From Laspinema sp963821735 (lineage in GTDB: Bacteria; Cyanobacteriota; Cyanobacteriia; Cyanobacteriales; Laspinemataceae), in contig CAWGFK010000055.1 of NCBI GenBank assembly GCA_963821735.1, positions 930,001 to 994,000 on the forward strand: 64,000 bases of DNA, in the 5' to 3' direction. Each line of letters opens with the position of its first letter. Positions within the stretch are counted from its first letter, which is position 1. The notes below the pieces were generated by a model that was given only the letters and a program-made list of their open reading frames with translations, ran no database searches and was not told where the DNA came from. The position numbers and the translations under genes were made by a program. This document shows positions 8,464 through 18,758 of the stretch, one piece after another.

Positions 8464-8490
8464 AACCCTCCCCTTGCCAAGGGGAGGGGA
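8464..8490. repeat. palindromic repeat CCTCCCCTTGCCAAGGGGAGG
   Basis: A strong GC-rich hairpin, CCCTCCCCTTG then CCAAGGGGAGGG, within a run of G- and C-rich sequence from 8431 to 8505. It lies between the hypothetical membrane protein start and the ppc stop. It resembles interspersed palindromes common in filamentous cyanobacteria and may end ppc transcripts. Confidence 0.55.
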
Positions 8491-8543
8491 CCGGAGGGAG
8501 GGATTGCTTCTACTGGATTTAGTCTAGCGAATCCCGGACGGCA

Positions 8544-11500
8544 TCAGCCGGTATTTCTCATTCCCGCAGCGATGCCGTTGATGGTTAACAAGGCACCCCG
8601 TAGCAATTCGCCCTTGCTGTATCGGGAGTGAATGACTCCTGTCACAGACTGACTTTGATGTTCGCGCAGGCGTTTGAGTAGGGAGACTTGTAATAAACCC
8701 AGGGGAACGATGGTGGCATTTCGCAACTGAACCGATCGCTGCAAATCCGGGTCTCCATCTAACAGCCGTTGATGTTCAGTAATCGCCAGCACTAAATCGC
8801 GGGTTAGGTTAAATTCGCTGGCAATTTGAGTGAACAGGGCTTCAAAGCGATCGCGATTTTCCGGTTGGGTGAGTTCCCGAACATAGTGATGGGCAATTTC
8901 TAAATCAACCTTGGAGAGGGTCATTTCTACTTTAGAAATTACCATCTTAAAGAACGGCCATTTTAGATAGAAATAGCGCAGGAGTTTCAGATGTTCTTCC
9001 GGTTCCTGTTCTAGGAAATTATGCAGGGCTGTTCCGACTCCATACCAAGCGGGGAGGAGGAACCGAGTTTGGGTCCAACTAAAGACCCAAGGAATGGCCC
9101 GGAGGGAACCTAAATCCCGTTTGCCGCTACTGCGTCTGGCGGGTCGCGAAGAGATTTGCAACTTGCTGATTTCATCAATGGGGGTGACTTCATGGAAGAA
9201 GTCGATAAAATCAGGTTGTTCATAAATCAAGGCGCGATAATGTTGGCGCGAGCAGTCGGCCAACTCCTCCATGATTTGATTCCAGGCTTCGATATCATCA
9301 AAACCGGACCCGAGTAAGCTACTTTGAACTACCGCACTGGCGATGGTTTCTAAGTTATAAAGGGCTAACTCAGGTAAGGTGTATTTACTGGCTAAAACTT
9401 CCCCTTGTTCGGTAATTTTAATTCGCCCGTTAATACTGCGACCCGGTTGAGCTAAAATCGCCTCATAAGCTGGACCGCCCCCGCGACCGACAGACCCGCC
9501 GCGACCGTGAAAGATGCGGAGGACAACACCAAAGCGATCGCCAATCAGTTGGAGAGCTTTTTGGGCTTTATGAATTTCCCAGTTACTGCTTAAAAATCCC
9601 GAGTCTTTATTACTATCGGAATATCCCAGCATCACCTCTTGTAATTTAGGAACCTGAATGTGAGAAGATTTGAGGTTGGAAATGTTTGGGGCATCCGTTT
9701 CAGTGACAGTTACTGGGAGGGCATTTTGGTATCCTCCAGACAGTAAAGCATGATAAAGCGGAAGTTCAAACAGGTTCTGCATGACCGTCGGTGCGCGTTT
9801 TAAGTCCTCTACAGTTTCAAATAAGGGGACAACTTGAATTGTTCCCATACCTGTAGCGGGGTCATAAAGACCGGCTTCTTTAGCAAGTAGGAGGACTTCT
9901 AACAAATCACTGACATCGCGGCTCATGCTAATGATGTAAGTCTGACAGATTTCCAAGCCAAACTCTTCTTGAAGCGCCCGCAGCATTCTAAAGGTGCAAA
10001 TAATCTCGCTGGTTTGCTCAGAAAAGGGCAATTCAGCGGGGATTAACGGACGTCTGGTTTTCAGTTCGGTCGTCAACCATTCGGATTTTTCCGCTTCCGA
10101 GAGGTCATCGTAAGAGCTGGGTAAGACTTGCAGGTATTCCGCGATTTCTGTGATGGCTGTACTGTGGCGAGAGGACTCTTGCCGAATATCTAAATGGGCC
10201 AAAATAAAGCCATAGATTTCGACTTGGCATATTAGTTGTTCCAAGTCTCGACAGCTTAACCCGGTTGCGGCTAAATTGCGTTGAATCAGGCGCAATTCGG
10301 CGAGAAATTCTGCGCCGGAGTGATACATCGGAGCATTTTTGATATCGCTCAGATGACGATTCCAGTCCGATTCGGTGTAAAGACGCTGATTGCGATCGCG
10401 GGTATTTTCTAAGCGATGGCAGATATAGGCGAGTTTTAACCGATAGGGTTCCTGTCGATAGCGAATAGCCAGTTTTTCATAGATATCTGGCATTTGCAGT
10501 CGGTCTTGTTCCAGGGATTCGAGGAGTTCTGGTAAGACGTCACTCCAGTGCAGAGACAAAGACAGGAGTTGGGTTAGGCGATCGAGGGAACCCATGTATT
10601 TGTCTAGGATTAACTGCCGCTGATAGCAGGCGGTTTTCCAGGTAATCGAAGGCGTGCAATAGGGATTTCCATCGCGATCGGACCCGACCCAGGAGCCAAA
10701 TTTGCAAAAATTGTACCGGGGGGGTTGCAGATAGGGAAACGACGCTTGCAACGAGCGTTTTAACCGTTGATGAAGTTGAGGAACTGCATCAAATAGTACC
10801 TCTTTGAAATAGTGGAGGCTATAATCTACTTCATCGAGAACCGAGGGTTTAAACTGATGCAATTCGTCCGTTCGCCACCACAGGCGAATTTCTTCAGTGA
10901 GTGCCTCTAGGAGGTCTTTTGTTTCGCAGGATGTGGTTTGGCTATCCGGTTGCCGACCTTCTTCTAGGGTGTCGAGTTCTTGCAAAATTTGAGCCAACCG
11001 CCGCTGTTTTGTTCGCAGAGTATGACGGACAATTTCCGTCGGGTGAGCCGTAAAGACCAAGCGAATATCCAGACTTTCCATGATTTTCTGGATTTGCTGG
11101 GGAGGGACATTCAACTGCTTTAATTTGGGAAATAAAGCCGAGAAATGGGCTAATTCCCGACGGCGAGTCACGGTCTGACTTGCGAAATAAGGGCTTTCTT
11201 TGGGAACGTCGAATTGCTCATTTTCGGAGACGATGGTGTTAGGTGTTCCCGCACCTCGCAGGCGATCGCGCTGCTCGTAATGTTGTTCGACAATGTTAAT
11301 CAGTTGGAAATACAGGGCAAACGCACGAGCGGCCCGAATGGCATCATTGAGGTCCAACTGTTCTACCAATTTCAAAACACTGGATTCTGAAAAGTTGCAG
11401 GCTTGCCCCTCGGAGGAATACATCGCTCGCAATTGCGCCAGTAGAACCACTAATTCCTGACCGCATTCAGTCCGCAGAACGGACTCCCATAAGTCCTCGA

Positions 11501-11582
11501 CGACTTTGAGACGATGGCGTAAAAATAAGTCGGACGAACTAACTGTCATAACAGAATTTGAGGGTTCGAGTCGTAAAGTCAT
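8544..11582 (-). CDS. ppc: phosphoenolpyruvate carboxylase
   Basis: PEP carboxylase adds bicarbonate to PEP to give oxaloacetate, refilling the TCA cycle and feeding aspartate-family synthesis. The 1012-residue length is normal for cyanobacteria. Catalytic signatures are present: VFTAHPTEIVRHTLR near residue 178, GYSDSNKDSGFLSSNW near 650, the mobile-loop FHGRGGSVGRGGGP near 697 and the conserved C-terminal RNTG. A strong AGGAGG ribosome site six bases upstream supports the ATG at 11582. A second in-frame ATG 11 codons in is possible. It appears monocistronic, with nearly 1 kb of gene-free DNA upstream. Confidence 0.97.
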   Translation of the reverse strand: MTLRLEPSNSVMTVSSSDLFLRHRLKVVEDLWESVLRTECGQELVVLLAQLRAMYSSEGQACNFSESSVLKLVEQLDLNDAIRAARAFALYFQLINIVEQHYEQRDRLRGAGTPNTIVSENEQFDVPKESPYFASQTVTRRRELAHFSALFPKLKQLNVPPQQIQKIMESLDIRLVFTAHPTEIVRHTLRTKQRRLAQILQELDTLEEGRQPDSQTTSCETKDLLEALTEEIRLWWRTDELHQFKPSVLDEVDYSLHYFKEVLFDAVPQLHQRLKRSLQASFPYLQPPRYNFCKFGSWVGSDRDGNPYCTPSITWKTACYQRQLILDKYMGSLDRLTQLLSLSLHWSDVLPELLESLEQDRLQMPDIYEKLAIRYRQEPYRLKLAYICHRLENTRDRNQRLYTESDWNRHLSDIKNAPMYHSGAEFLAELRLIQRNLAATGLSCRDLEQLICQVEIYGFILAHLDIRQESSRHSTAITEIAEYLQVLPSSYDDLSEAEKSEWLTTELKTRRPLIPAELPFSEQTSEIICTFRMLRALQEEFGLEICQTYIISMSRDVSDLLEVLLLAKEAGLYDPATGMGTIQVVPLFETVEDLKRAPTVMQNLFELPLYHALLSGGYQNALPVTVTETDAPNISNLKSSHIQVPKLQEVMLGYSDSNKDSGFLSSNWEIHKAQKALQLIGDRFGVVLRIFHGRGGSVGRGGGPAYEAILAQPGRSINGRIKITEQGEVLASKYTLPELALYNLETIASAVVQSSLLGSGFDDIEAWNQIMEELADCSRQHYRALIYEQPDFIDFFHEVTPIDEISKLQISSRPARRSSGKRDLGSLRAIPWVFSWTQTRFLLPAWYGVGTALHNFLEQEPEEHLKLLRYFYLKWPFFKMVISKVEMTLSKVDLEIAHHYVRELTQPENRDRFEALFTQIASEFNLTRDLVLAITEHQRLLDGDPDLQRSVQLRNATIVPLGLLQVSLLKRLREHQSQSVTGVIHSRYSKGELLRGALLTINGIAAGMRNTG

Positions 11583-12579
11583 CAGAACCTCCTGAACGAT
11601 TGGAAAACACCCGGTCTACACTGGGTAAAAAACGACTCAAGGGACTGTGATCCCGGTGAGGGAATGAATGGTATTTTTGCGCTTACAATGGATAAGTCGG
11701 TGAACCTCAATAAACCTAACCTGTAGTTACATAATTCAGACCCAAGAAAGGTTGTTATCCCGCTAAATCCGGACAACATAGTTTTTCTGTCCCCAATTCT
11801 ATTTTTACCTTGATTCGGTTCAACGACTTCAATCCAATTCATCAAAGCGCGGGTCGATGTGAACGGGTTAAACTAGCGCGGGAATGGTCAGAACACCGGA
11901 ACGGTGCCACCTTGATCGCCAGCCACTATAATTGAATCGCGATCAAGGCGCGGCTTGAATCGTCTGACCGAATTAAGCACCTGTGCCGAAACTGGCTCCC
12001 AACTCTTTGACTCCCCTCGCTGCGAGCGAGGGACTGGCAAGGCTTAGACAGGTCTGGTGACTCAAAAAACTTTAGTCGGTTAAAACAAAAGGCGAGTCTG
12101 CCCTATTCTGGGGAATCGAGGGATAACCCCTGGTTTGTTCCGAAAGGGATGCATGAACCATCCCAGCCTGAACCCGGTCAGATATTAGCTAATTTTACGG
12201 TCGATCCGGGGATTTTTAGCAGGCTTCGTGCCTGGAGGCGATCGCAGTCTGGACGGACTCAGTTTACCCCCTAACTGCTCCTAACTCTCGCTTTCTTCTC
12301 GATCCAATCTCCTGAAACTGCCAAAGATTAGGGGCTTTAATCAACTAGATTTCCTGACAATTGCAGTTTGTGGCGCTGGAGAATCCTCAAACCGACCCCC
12401 TCGGTTTGACCGTGAATTTACATAACGATTAAAATAGAGACAACAGACCGGGTATTTCACCCGGGTCTGGTCTCGGGGTTAAAGAACATCAAGGGGTCCC
12501 CCAAAGCTGAACCGATTGGCAGGCATTCTGCCACCAGCGATCGCCGGAAATCTGGCTCTAGCGGCCCCTTGATTGCGAT
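11583..12579. other. long intergenic region upstream of ppc
   Basis: Nearly 1 kb without a convincing gene. Reading frames here are short and without coding character. It holds the ppc ribosome site (complement of CCTCCT near 11588), some short palindromes such as CCCTCGCTGCGAGCGAGGG near 12015, and a stronger hairpin near 12446. I looked for tRNA, tmRNA and RNase P RNA signatures and did not see them. Confidence 0.5.
12446..12474. terminator. hairpin AGACCGGGTATTTCACCCGGGTCT
   Basis: A GC-rich stem, AGACCGGGT / ACCCGGGTCT, with a short ATTTC loop, lies about 105 bases beyond the stop codon of the small minus-strand gene at 12580. It may be a transcription terminator for that gene or the end of an unannotated RNA. 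There is no strong T-run. Confidence 0.4.
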
Positions 12580-12819
12580 TCAGTCCTCCTGAGAATGGGG
12601 AAAATTCAGGACCGGGAGGCGATCGCCTCGAAACACTTCTTCACTCGCCTGACCCATCGATTGCAGCATTTGACTCACGGCTTTTCCCCCCAGCAAAGCC
12701 CCTAGGAATGGCGGGGTGAGTAAAGTAATCAGCAATTCTGAGGAAATTTTGACATAAGGCTCGTTGGCATCAGGATTCAAGGAGGTAGGTTCGCTGTTCG
12801 GTACGTTCGATGAGTTCAT
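12580..12819 (-). CDS. small conserved hypothetical protein
   Basis: A 79-residue ORF: a polar N-terminus (MNSSNVPNSEPTSLNPD), a central LLITLLTPPFLGALLGGKAV stretch that could associate with the membrane, and an acidic tail. The even, codon-biased composition and the GAGG-like sequence before the ATG support it being real. No family is recognised. It is divergent from the DUF1574 gene, 360 bases away. Confidence 0.5.
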   Translation of the reverse strand: MNSSNVPNSEPTSLNPDANEPYVKISSELLITLLTPPFLGALLGGKAVSQMLQSMGQASEEVFRGDRLPVLNFPHSQED

Positions 12820-13179
12820 AGGGACCTCGGTTCTAGGTTGATAACATTATTAAAATGAAATTCTGAGCATGACCCGGTTAGGTCATCTCAACTATGACAA
12901 AATTTACGGGTTATGCTATTTGGAGCAAACCCAGTCCGCTACTGGGACCACAATCCAAATACTCCCGATCGCAGATTATCTGCTGTTTCAGCAGTTGCCA
13001 GACTCATCTTGAACAGCCATCAGGCGGAAATCTGGATCGGGTCACATCCACTGGCATCCAAGGGTTTCGGAGAGTTCCCGGGATGATAGGCCGGAAAAAA
13101 ACTCTCCAGTTGATCGCCGTAAACAACGGGGTTTCAGACCCGTTTTGAACCGATAAAGAGCGGGGAGAGGAATCATTAG

Positions 13180-16100
13180 ATGGTAAACACACAGGAGATG
13201 GTGCAGACTAATACAGGGACAACCCTCACCCAATGGGCCGCCCAAGCCTTAGAGGTGACGGAGGAAAACATTCATCTGCGTTTTCGGGGAAACACCCTGC
13301 ACATTCTCTGGGAAAGCGAACACTGTCCATCAATGGCGATCGCCGTCCCCAGACTGACGGATGCGCTCAAAAAACAAGGCATAGACAGCCTGTTACCCCC
13401 GGATCATCCCCCCATTGATGAAATCTTCCTCTATGGTCGCACCCGGGGCACGAAGCGTCCAGATTGGAGTGTGCGAATTGAATCCAGTCACCGGAATTCC
13501 CCGACATCAGAGGACTCGCTATCGTCCGAAAACGGACCCTCCTCTGCTGAACTCAAACCCACTCCAACGCCTCCACCGCCTCCACCCACTCCCCCCACAG
13601 AAAATCTCCCCTTCTCCATCGCCGATGCGCGGATGATGCTCAAGGTTCAAAGTCGGGCCTCCCTAGGAAATCCAGAAGCTGAAACGCTCCTGGCTAAAGG
13701 GATGGCGCGGTATCTCACCGAAACCCTCAGCCTCTATTCTATCTCGGTCAAAGTCCTGATCCGACCCCTGAAACGGGCCGATCGCACCTGGAGCGATCGC
13801 CCCTATCCCCCGCGCCGTCTCTGGATCTTCTGTCAGTCCCCCGATTCCCCAGACGCCACCTCCCTCGCCTTGCCGATCGCCGATCGCTTGCGAGAACTCC
13901 AGTTAACCGGATGCAGCGATGCCGCCATTCTCGGACGCACCACCCCCGATGGCAAACCGGAATTGCTCCTCCGGGTAGACCTGACTCCCACCAAAGAACG
14001 GCTCAAAAACTGGGCTAAATGGGGGGATATCCCAGCCATCACTCGCCTCTTAAATCTGGCGGTTGCCTCTAAGGGTCTGGAAGTCGGCGCGGTCCAAAAA
14101 GACGCCACCCTGCATCTATTCTGTGGCAACTCCACCCCAGACTCAGACCCCAGCGCCACCGACTCTCCCCTCGCCGCAGCGGATAAGTCCCTCTGCATCG
14201 AGGCGATCGCCCCCATTCTCAAATCCGTCTCCCCCCAAGGACTCCACGCCGTCACCCTCTATGGCTGTCGCTACGGTCGCCAACTGGACACCCCCTCCAA
14301 CGCCCCACCCCTGTGGGTCGATTGGCTCGACTTACCCGCAGCTCGGGACCCCCTGCTCGCCCTCTCCCCCCGGGAACTCGCCACCCAAGGCAACCTGGAC
14401 GCCCTCCAGTTCTTGCTCGATCGCCTCGTCAATCCCGAACTCGATGCCAAACTCAACGGCAGTGGTCTTTCCGTCTTCCTGCGCCAAGACCCTGACCTCC
14501 TGCATCTCATGGTCGAAGGCTCCACCTGTCCCGACCAAGACACCCTCGCTCCCCTCGTCCTGGAATTTCTCCAGGAATTGCACCTCAATGGGGTCGAGGA
14601 GCTTCGTCTGTATGGTCGTCGGGGGGGGGATAAGCACCCCTCCTGGCGCTACCATACCGCCATTTTCCCTCCCTCCAGCCTCGTTCCTCCCGAGCCGGAA
14701 CCGACTCCGGAACCCCCAGAAGCACCGACTCCGGAACCGTCCGAAGCCCCGGAACCGGAGTTAGCGGAGGAAACTCCCGAACCCGTCATCGCCTTTACTC
14801 ACGGCGAACCCGATGCCACGGAGGACCTCCCAGAAGCGGTAGAGTCCATGTTTGCCTCGGACCCACCAGAGGAATTACAATCCTGTCTGACCAAACAGGT
14901 GATCCCCCGTGCGCCTCGGGAGCGTCCTTCCCCGGGTTGGGTCACTCGCCTGTTCTTGGTCACGGGTTTATTTATTCCCGCTAAAACCTTCCGTCGGGGT
15001 CCGGCAAGCAGCACTAAAGTCGCCTTGATTTGGGGCTTTCTGGGTTTATTACTCATGTTGCACACCGATTGGCTCCTGGGTCGTGCCACCTTCTTCCCCC
15101 TCTCCTCCTCCCCCGCTTTAGAAACAGCAACGGTGTCGGGAGAAACCCAGGCCGACCCTAGCGCCCTCCCCTTGCGGAGTCCCGAGGAGCGATCGAGTCT
15201 CGATGAACTCTCCTTGAATCCATCGGAGAACGACGGGGATCCGATTTTTAATGGTTCTAGCTTTACGGAATTTCAGGAGGACCCGGCGATCGCCGTTAAC
15301 CCCGAGACCCTGCCACCCTTTGACTATCCCACCTTTAACTCTCAGCAGTTAGATGAACAACTGCGGTTATATTTGCAATATTTAGCCACCTCCGGTCCTC
15401 CGGATGTGTTGATTATTGGCAGTTCCCGTGCCTTGCGCGGCGTGGCTCCCATGACCATTGAGGAGTCTCTCTCTTCCCGTTATCCGGGACTGAAGGTGTT
15501 TAATTTCGGCATTAATGGGGCCACCGCTCAAGTGGCCGACTTTGTGGTTCGGGAACTGATTCCTCAAGAGCAATTACCAAAACTGATTCTCTGGGCGGAT
15601 GGGGCCAGGGCCTTGAATAGTGGCCGGAGCGATCGCACTTTTGAGGCGATTTCCCGGTCCCCTGGATATCGCCATTTGCTCCTAGGCAATCGACCTCAGA
15701 TCCCGGACATGGCAAAGGATGATGATGCCAGTCAATCCCTCTCATCCCTGAGTGAAAGCCTCGTCCAACGGGCTCGGACTAGGTTAAATGTCAAGGAAAG
15801 TTATGAAAGCCTGGATCTGTGGATTAATGAGAAGCTGGCATCAGTGTCCGCGAATTATGAACACCGCGATCGCCTCCAAGGGTTTCTGCGGGGTCAACTC
15901 CTCTTACCTCTAGCTGACATCGCGAGCAATTTCATCCCTGAACCGAGTCGTCTTTCCCAAGAGGCGATCGCAGAAACCACCACGGACACCACATTCGAGT
16001 CCGTGGAAGAAAGCATTATCGCCTTAAGCGAAGAATCGGCAGCGTTATCCAATTCCGACACCCCCCAACCGGCCACCCTTTCTAATGGGTTCTTACCCTT

Positions 16101-16506
16101 GTCCGTGCGGTTTAATCCCATGACCTACTATGAAAAACACGCCAGGGTTTCCGGGGACTATGATGCCGATTACGAGTCCTTCCAACTCGCAGGAATCCAA
16201 ACCGCTGCTGTTACCAACCTCCTGGCATTTACCCGCGAACATCAGATTCCCTTGGTGTTTATCAATATGCCTTTAACTCAGGAGTATTTGGACCCAGTAC
16301 GTTTAGAATATGAGCGGGAATTCCAAAAATATATGCTGAGTTTATCCTTAGAAAAAGAAGGACTCAGTTTCCGAGACCTCAGTCAACTTTGGCCGACAGA
16401 AATCGATCGCTTTTCTGACCCCAGTCACCTCAACCGCTATGGTGCACATGAGGTTTCTAACCGTTTATCCCAAGACCCCATGATTCCTTGGCCCCAAACT
16501 CAGTGA
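13180..16506 (+). CDS. large DUF1574/SGNH-like membrane protein with repeated N-terminal domain
   Basis: A 1108-residue protein. Residues 1-500 contain at least three copies of a domain whose end reads (L/I)YGR/C, a few residues, then P.W: IFLYGRTRGTKRPDW near 88, LYGCRYGRQL near 360 and LRLYGRRGGDKHPSW near 480. A Pro/Glu-rich linker follows (about 505-545), then one membrane helix near 611-632 (VALIWGFLGLLLML). The C-terminal domain resembles DUF1574/SGNH hydrolases: VLIIGSSRALRG near 743 (nucleophile Ser) and DPSHLNRYGA near 1080 (catalytic Asp/His). SGNH domains often acylate or deacylate envelope polysaccharides, so a periplasmic role is plausible with the N-terminal repeats cytoplasmic. 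The ribosome site GAGAGG precedes the ATG. Confidence 0.72.
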   Translation: MVNTQEMVQTNTGTTLTQWAAQALEVTEENIHLRFRGNTLHILWESEHCPSMAIAVPRLTDALKKQGIDSLLPPDHPPIDEIFLYGRTRGTKRPDWSVRIESSHRNSPTSEDSLSSENGPSSAELKPTPTPPPPPPTPPTENLPFSIADARMMLKVQSRASLGNPEAETLLAKGMARYLTETLSLYSISVKVLIRPLKRADRTWSDRPYPPRRLWIFCQSPDSPDATSLALPIADRLRELQLTGCSDAAILGRTTPDGKPELLLRVDLTPTKERLKNWAKWGDIPAITRLLNLAVASKGLEVGAVQKDATLHLFCGNSTPDSDPSATDSPLAAADKSLCIEAIAPILKSVSPQGLHAVTLYGCRYGRQLDTPSNAPPLWVDWLDLPAARDPLLALSPRELATQGNLDALQFLLDRLVNPELDAKLNGSGLSVFLRQDPDLLHLMVEGSTCPDQDTLAPLVLEFLQELHLNGVEELRLYGRRGGDKHPSWRYHTAIFPPSSLVPPEPEPTPEPPEAPTPEPSEAPEPELAEETPEPVIAFTHGEPDATEDLPEAVESMFASDPPEELQSCLTKQVIPRAPRERPSPGWVTRLFLVTGLFIPAKTFRRGPASSTKVALIWGFLGLLLMLHTDWLLGRATFFPLSSSPALETATVSGETQADPSALPLRSPEERSSLDELSLNPSENDGDPIFNGSSFTEFQEDPAIAVNPETLPPFDYPTFNSQQLDEQLRLYLQYLATSGPPDVLIIGSSRALRGVAPMTIEESLSSRYPGLKVFNFGINGATAQVADFVVRELIPQEQLPKLILWADGARALNSGRSDRTFEAISRSPGYRHLLLGNRPQIPDMAKDDDASQSLSSLSESLVQRARTRLNVKESYESLDLWINEKLASVSANYEHRDRLQGFLRGQLLLPLADIASNFIPEPSRLSQEAIAETTTDTTFESVEESIIALSEESAALSNSDTPQPATLSNGFLPLSVRFNPMTYYEKHARVSGDYDADYESFQLAGIQTAAVTNLLAFTREHQIPLVFINMPLTQEYLDPVRLEYEREFQKYMLSLSLEKEGLSFRDLSQLWPTEIDRFSDPSHLNRYGAHEVSNRLSQDPMIPWPQTQ

Positions 16507-16536
16507 GGATTAACAGGGAAATTGAATCCAATAGTT

Positions 16537-16676
16537 CGTAGTGACGCCTTCAGGCGTCATTGAGAAGAAACGACTAAAGTCGTTACTACAAACAGGGGAA
16601 ATGCAATCAATTAGTTTGTAGTGACGAACTCCGTCGTCATCCGGAAGAAACGACTGAAGTCGTTACTACGAACAGG
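16537..16676. repeat. two copies of the GTAGT(A/G)ACGAC..GTCGTT palindromic repeat
   Basis: Two adjacent units, each a stem with core AACGACTnnAGTCGTT, bracketed by TTGTAGT on one side and GAAGAAA on the other. The first half of each unit is divergent (GACGCCTTCAGGCGTC; GACGAACTCCGTCGTC) but still palindromic. Related copies occur near 23787, 43597 and 55449-55650. They sit between convergent genes and can fold into hairpins in both orientations, so they may also end transcripts. Confidence 0.75.
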
Positions 16677-16723
16677 GGAGAATTGCTTAAATTTTAGCCC
16701 GGATGAGGCAGGGAATCCGAGGA

Positions 16724-18208
16724 TTAGTCTCGACGAATCCAGCTTAATAGCCAAGAAAATAGGGCAAAAACAATCGTCCCTACGGCAATACTAATCAGGA
16801 TCACCATCATAAATAATGCCACGGAGGGGGGACGATCGGGTGGATTGAGGGGTTGATCTAAACTGAGGTAAATGGAACTGGCAGCGACAACCGCAGCAGT
16901 TCCCACTCCAACGGCGATCGCTTCGAGTTTGGTTTCCAGATGTCGTTCGCGATCGATGCGTTCGATTTCGACAATCCCCCGAATGGTGGCGATCGCGCGA
17001 TCGACCAGTCCCTTGCCATGCACAAAATAATCTAAATCCGCTTTAATTCGTTCTTGAAAATAAGGCACTTCTTGTCGCGTAAAATTTTCAACAAAACTTA
17101 AATCAATCGGTTTTAAATAAAACACATCTAAATTTTGCTTGCGCTGAATTTCATCTAAGGCTGCATCATATTTTTTTGCATCAATAGCAATCGTATTTCG
17201 ATTCCGTTCTAAAACCTGCTGAAGTCGGGAATATTCTAATGCCAATCCAGGCATGATTTTGAGTTTTTGCTTGAGGCTTTCTAAATATTTATACCCGAGT
17301 CTTTTATTCGGCACCAAATTAGATATTTGTTGATTAACTTCAGAAATAATTCCCTCAATTTGTTCGTATTTTCGATAGGTTTCCTGGTATCCACTTCGCG
17401 TAAAATCAAAGCTTGTCAATATTTTATTGCGATAATAAAACAGCTCGATTAAATCCCAATAGGAAGATTCAAATTTCCGTTTTAGGGTATCATCTCGAAA
17501 GAATAAAACTAAAATGTGACGATAATCGGACTGACTTTCTAAGGTTTCAATATCTCCAAATTCAAAAATTGGACTACCAAATAACCGGCCTTTGTTGCTA
17601 TAAGCAGGCCGTTTTTTGGGGTCCTCAATCAATTCCTCGATACATTGACAGGCTAAGTTTTTTAACCCTTCAGGAGAAAACTGCTTTTGCTCGTCGGTTA
17701 AATCCGCAGTGAGTAGGAGAGTTTGGCCTAATGAACTTTGGATAAAGTCGGGGAGTAACAGGTTTGCATGAGTATTAAATTGGCCATAAATTGAAATAGG
17801 AACAGCGTCAGTTTGACGCTCATTTTCTTTTTCGGGCCGACGAATATTCAAGGCTAAAGCATAACTATCATAAATCCGACGGGGACAAGCAATCCCGGTG
17901 AAATTGACGGGATATTCATCCAATTTCAAAGTGCCTTTAAAGTCGATGAGGCCGTTTTTGTGGAGATTGACGATATTGCCCGGTCCTTCTTCTTTGGGGT
18001 CGTAAGCCTGTTCTCCTTTCGGTGCATAATAACCCAACAAATCTAGGGGATTTTCATACCCATATTGGGTGAGAATTTGCCCGAGTTTTTCCCATAATTT
18101 TTCTGCCCCAGGTACAATTTGGGGTTCAGAACGAATGCCGCTTTCATGGCGCAAATGAAAGGCAAATAAATGAATGTTTGGGGCGTTTACTTTTGGACGA
18201 TTCATCAC
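16724..18208 (-). CDS. hypothetical protein with two C-terminal membrane helices
   Basis: A 494-residue protein of unrecognised family. About 425 residues are predicted soluble, with a probable coiled or helical section from near 255 to 340. Charged IERIDRERHLETKLEAIA precedes two hydrophobic segments: VGVGTAAVVAASSIYLSL and, after a Pro-rich loop (DQPLNPPDRPP), VALFMMVILISIAVGTIVFALFSWLLSW, with RRD at the end. The layout is a large cytoplasmic N-terminal region anchored by a C-terminal hairpin. Similar topology occurs in some signalling and defence effectors, but I see no catalytic motif. It is monocistronic, facing the DUF1574 gene across a repeat. Confidence 0.65.
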   Translation of the reverse strand: MMNRPKVNAPNIHLFAFHLRHESGIRSEPQIVPGAEKLWEKLGQILTQYGYENPLDLLGYYAPKGEQAYDPKEEGPGNIVNLHKNGLIDFKGTLKLDEYPVNFTGIACPRRIYDSYALALNIRRPEKENERQTDAVPISIYGQFNTHANLLLPDFIQSSLGQTLLLTADLTDEQKQFSPEGLKNLACQCIEELIEDPKKRPAYSNKGRLFGSPIFEFGDIETLESQSDYRHILVLFFRDDTLKRKFESSYWDLIELFYYRNKILTSFDFTRSGYQETYRKYEQIEGIISEVNQQISNLVPNKRLGYKYLESLKQKLKIMPGLALEYSRLQQVLERNRNTIAIDAKKYDAALDEIQRKQNLDVFYLKPIDLSFVENFTRQEVPYFQERIKADLDYFVHGKGLVDRAIATIRGIVEIERIDRERHLETKLEAIAVGVGTAAVVAASSIYLSLDQPLNPPDRPPSVALFMMVILISIAVGTIVFALFSWLLSWIRRD

Positions 18209-18758
18209 TAATTTTCTATATCTTCTGATTAATGCTGTCGGAAATGAACCGTGAAACTTCTGGAATTTACCAGCAAGGAGACTGATGGTTACGGGTTAAG
18301 TTCCATCATTTAGATTCACTCTCTTTTCCGGTTTCAAGCCCTCGTATCTTAGCGGAAGGGTTGATCTTTGGTAATCCGTCGATAGGGGGAAGTTTCATGC
18401 TTGACTGAGGGTTTTTCCCGCTTGGCTACGCCTCAAATAAACCCCGATCGCCTGATTGCTGAACTTTAATTTATGTCATGAATTGTCCTGATAATTGTGA
18501 TAAAATATTAGAATCTTAAGTTAGGGGGTTTTAGTCGTGGCTAAAGGGAGTGAAAACCCATAAACTAAACTTGTGTATAAAATTTTATAAAACAGTAGAG
18601 AATCTCCAATCCGTGAATGGTTAAACAGGTGAATGGATCCTTGAGTATTTGTGCAGCCCCACGCCAGACCCGATTGCGATCGCGACATGGATTGATTTTA
18701 TCATCTCTTTGCCATCAAGCGGCGATTTTTAAACCTCGTTGACTCATACGACAATCCT
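18209..18758. other. intergenic region, no gene seen
   Basis: About 550 bases between two minus-strand genes. It includes an AT-rich stretch with TATAAAATTTTATAAAA near 18575 that could hold promoter elements. No RNA gene or coding frame is convincing. Confidence 0.45.

Noticed and set aside
13833..14764. Long overlapping ORFs on both strands inside the DUF1574 gene
   Set aside because: They are shadows of a GC-rich, Pro-rich coding region; composition is Arg/Ser/Pro-rich without motifs.
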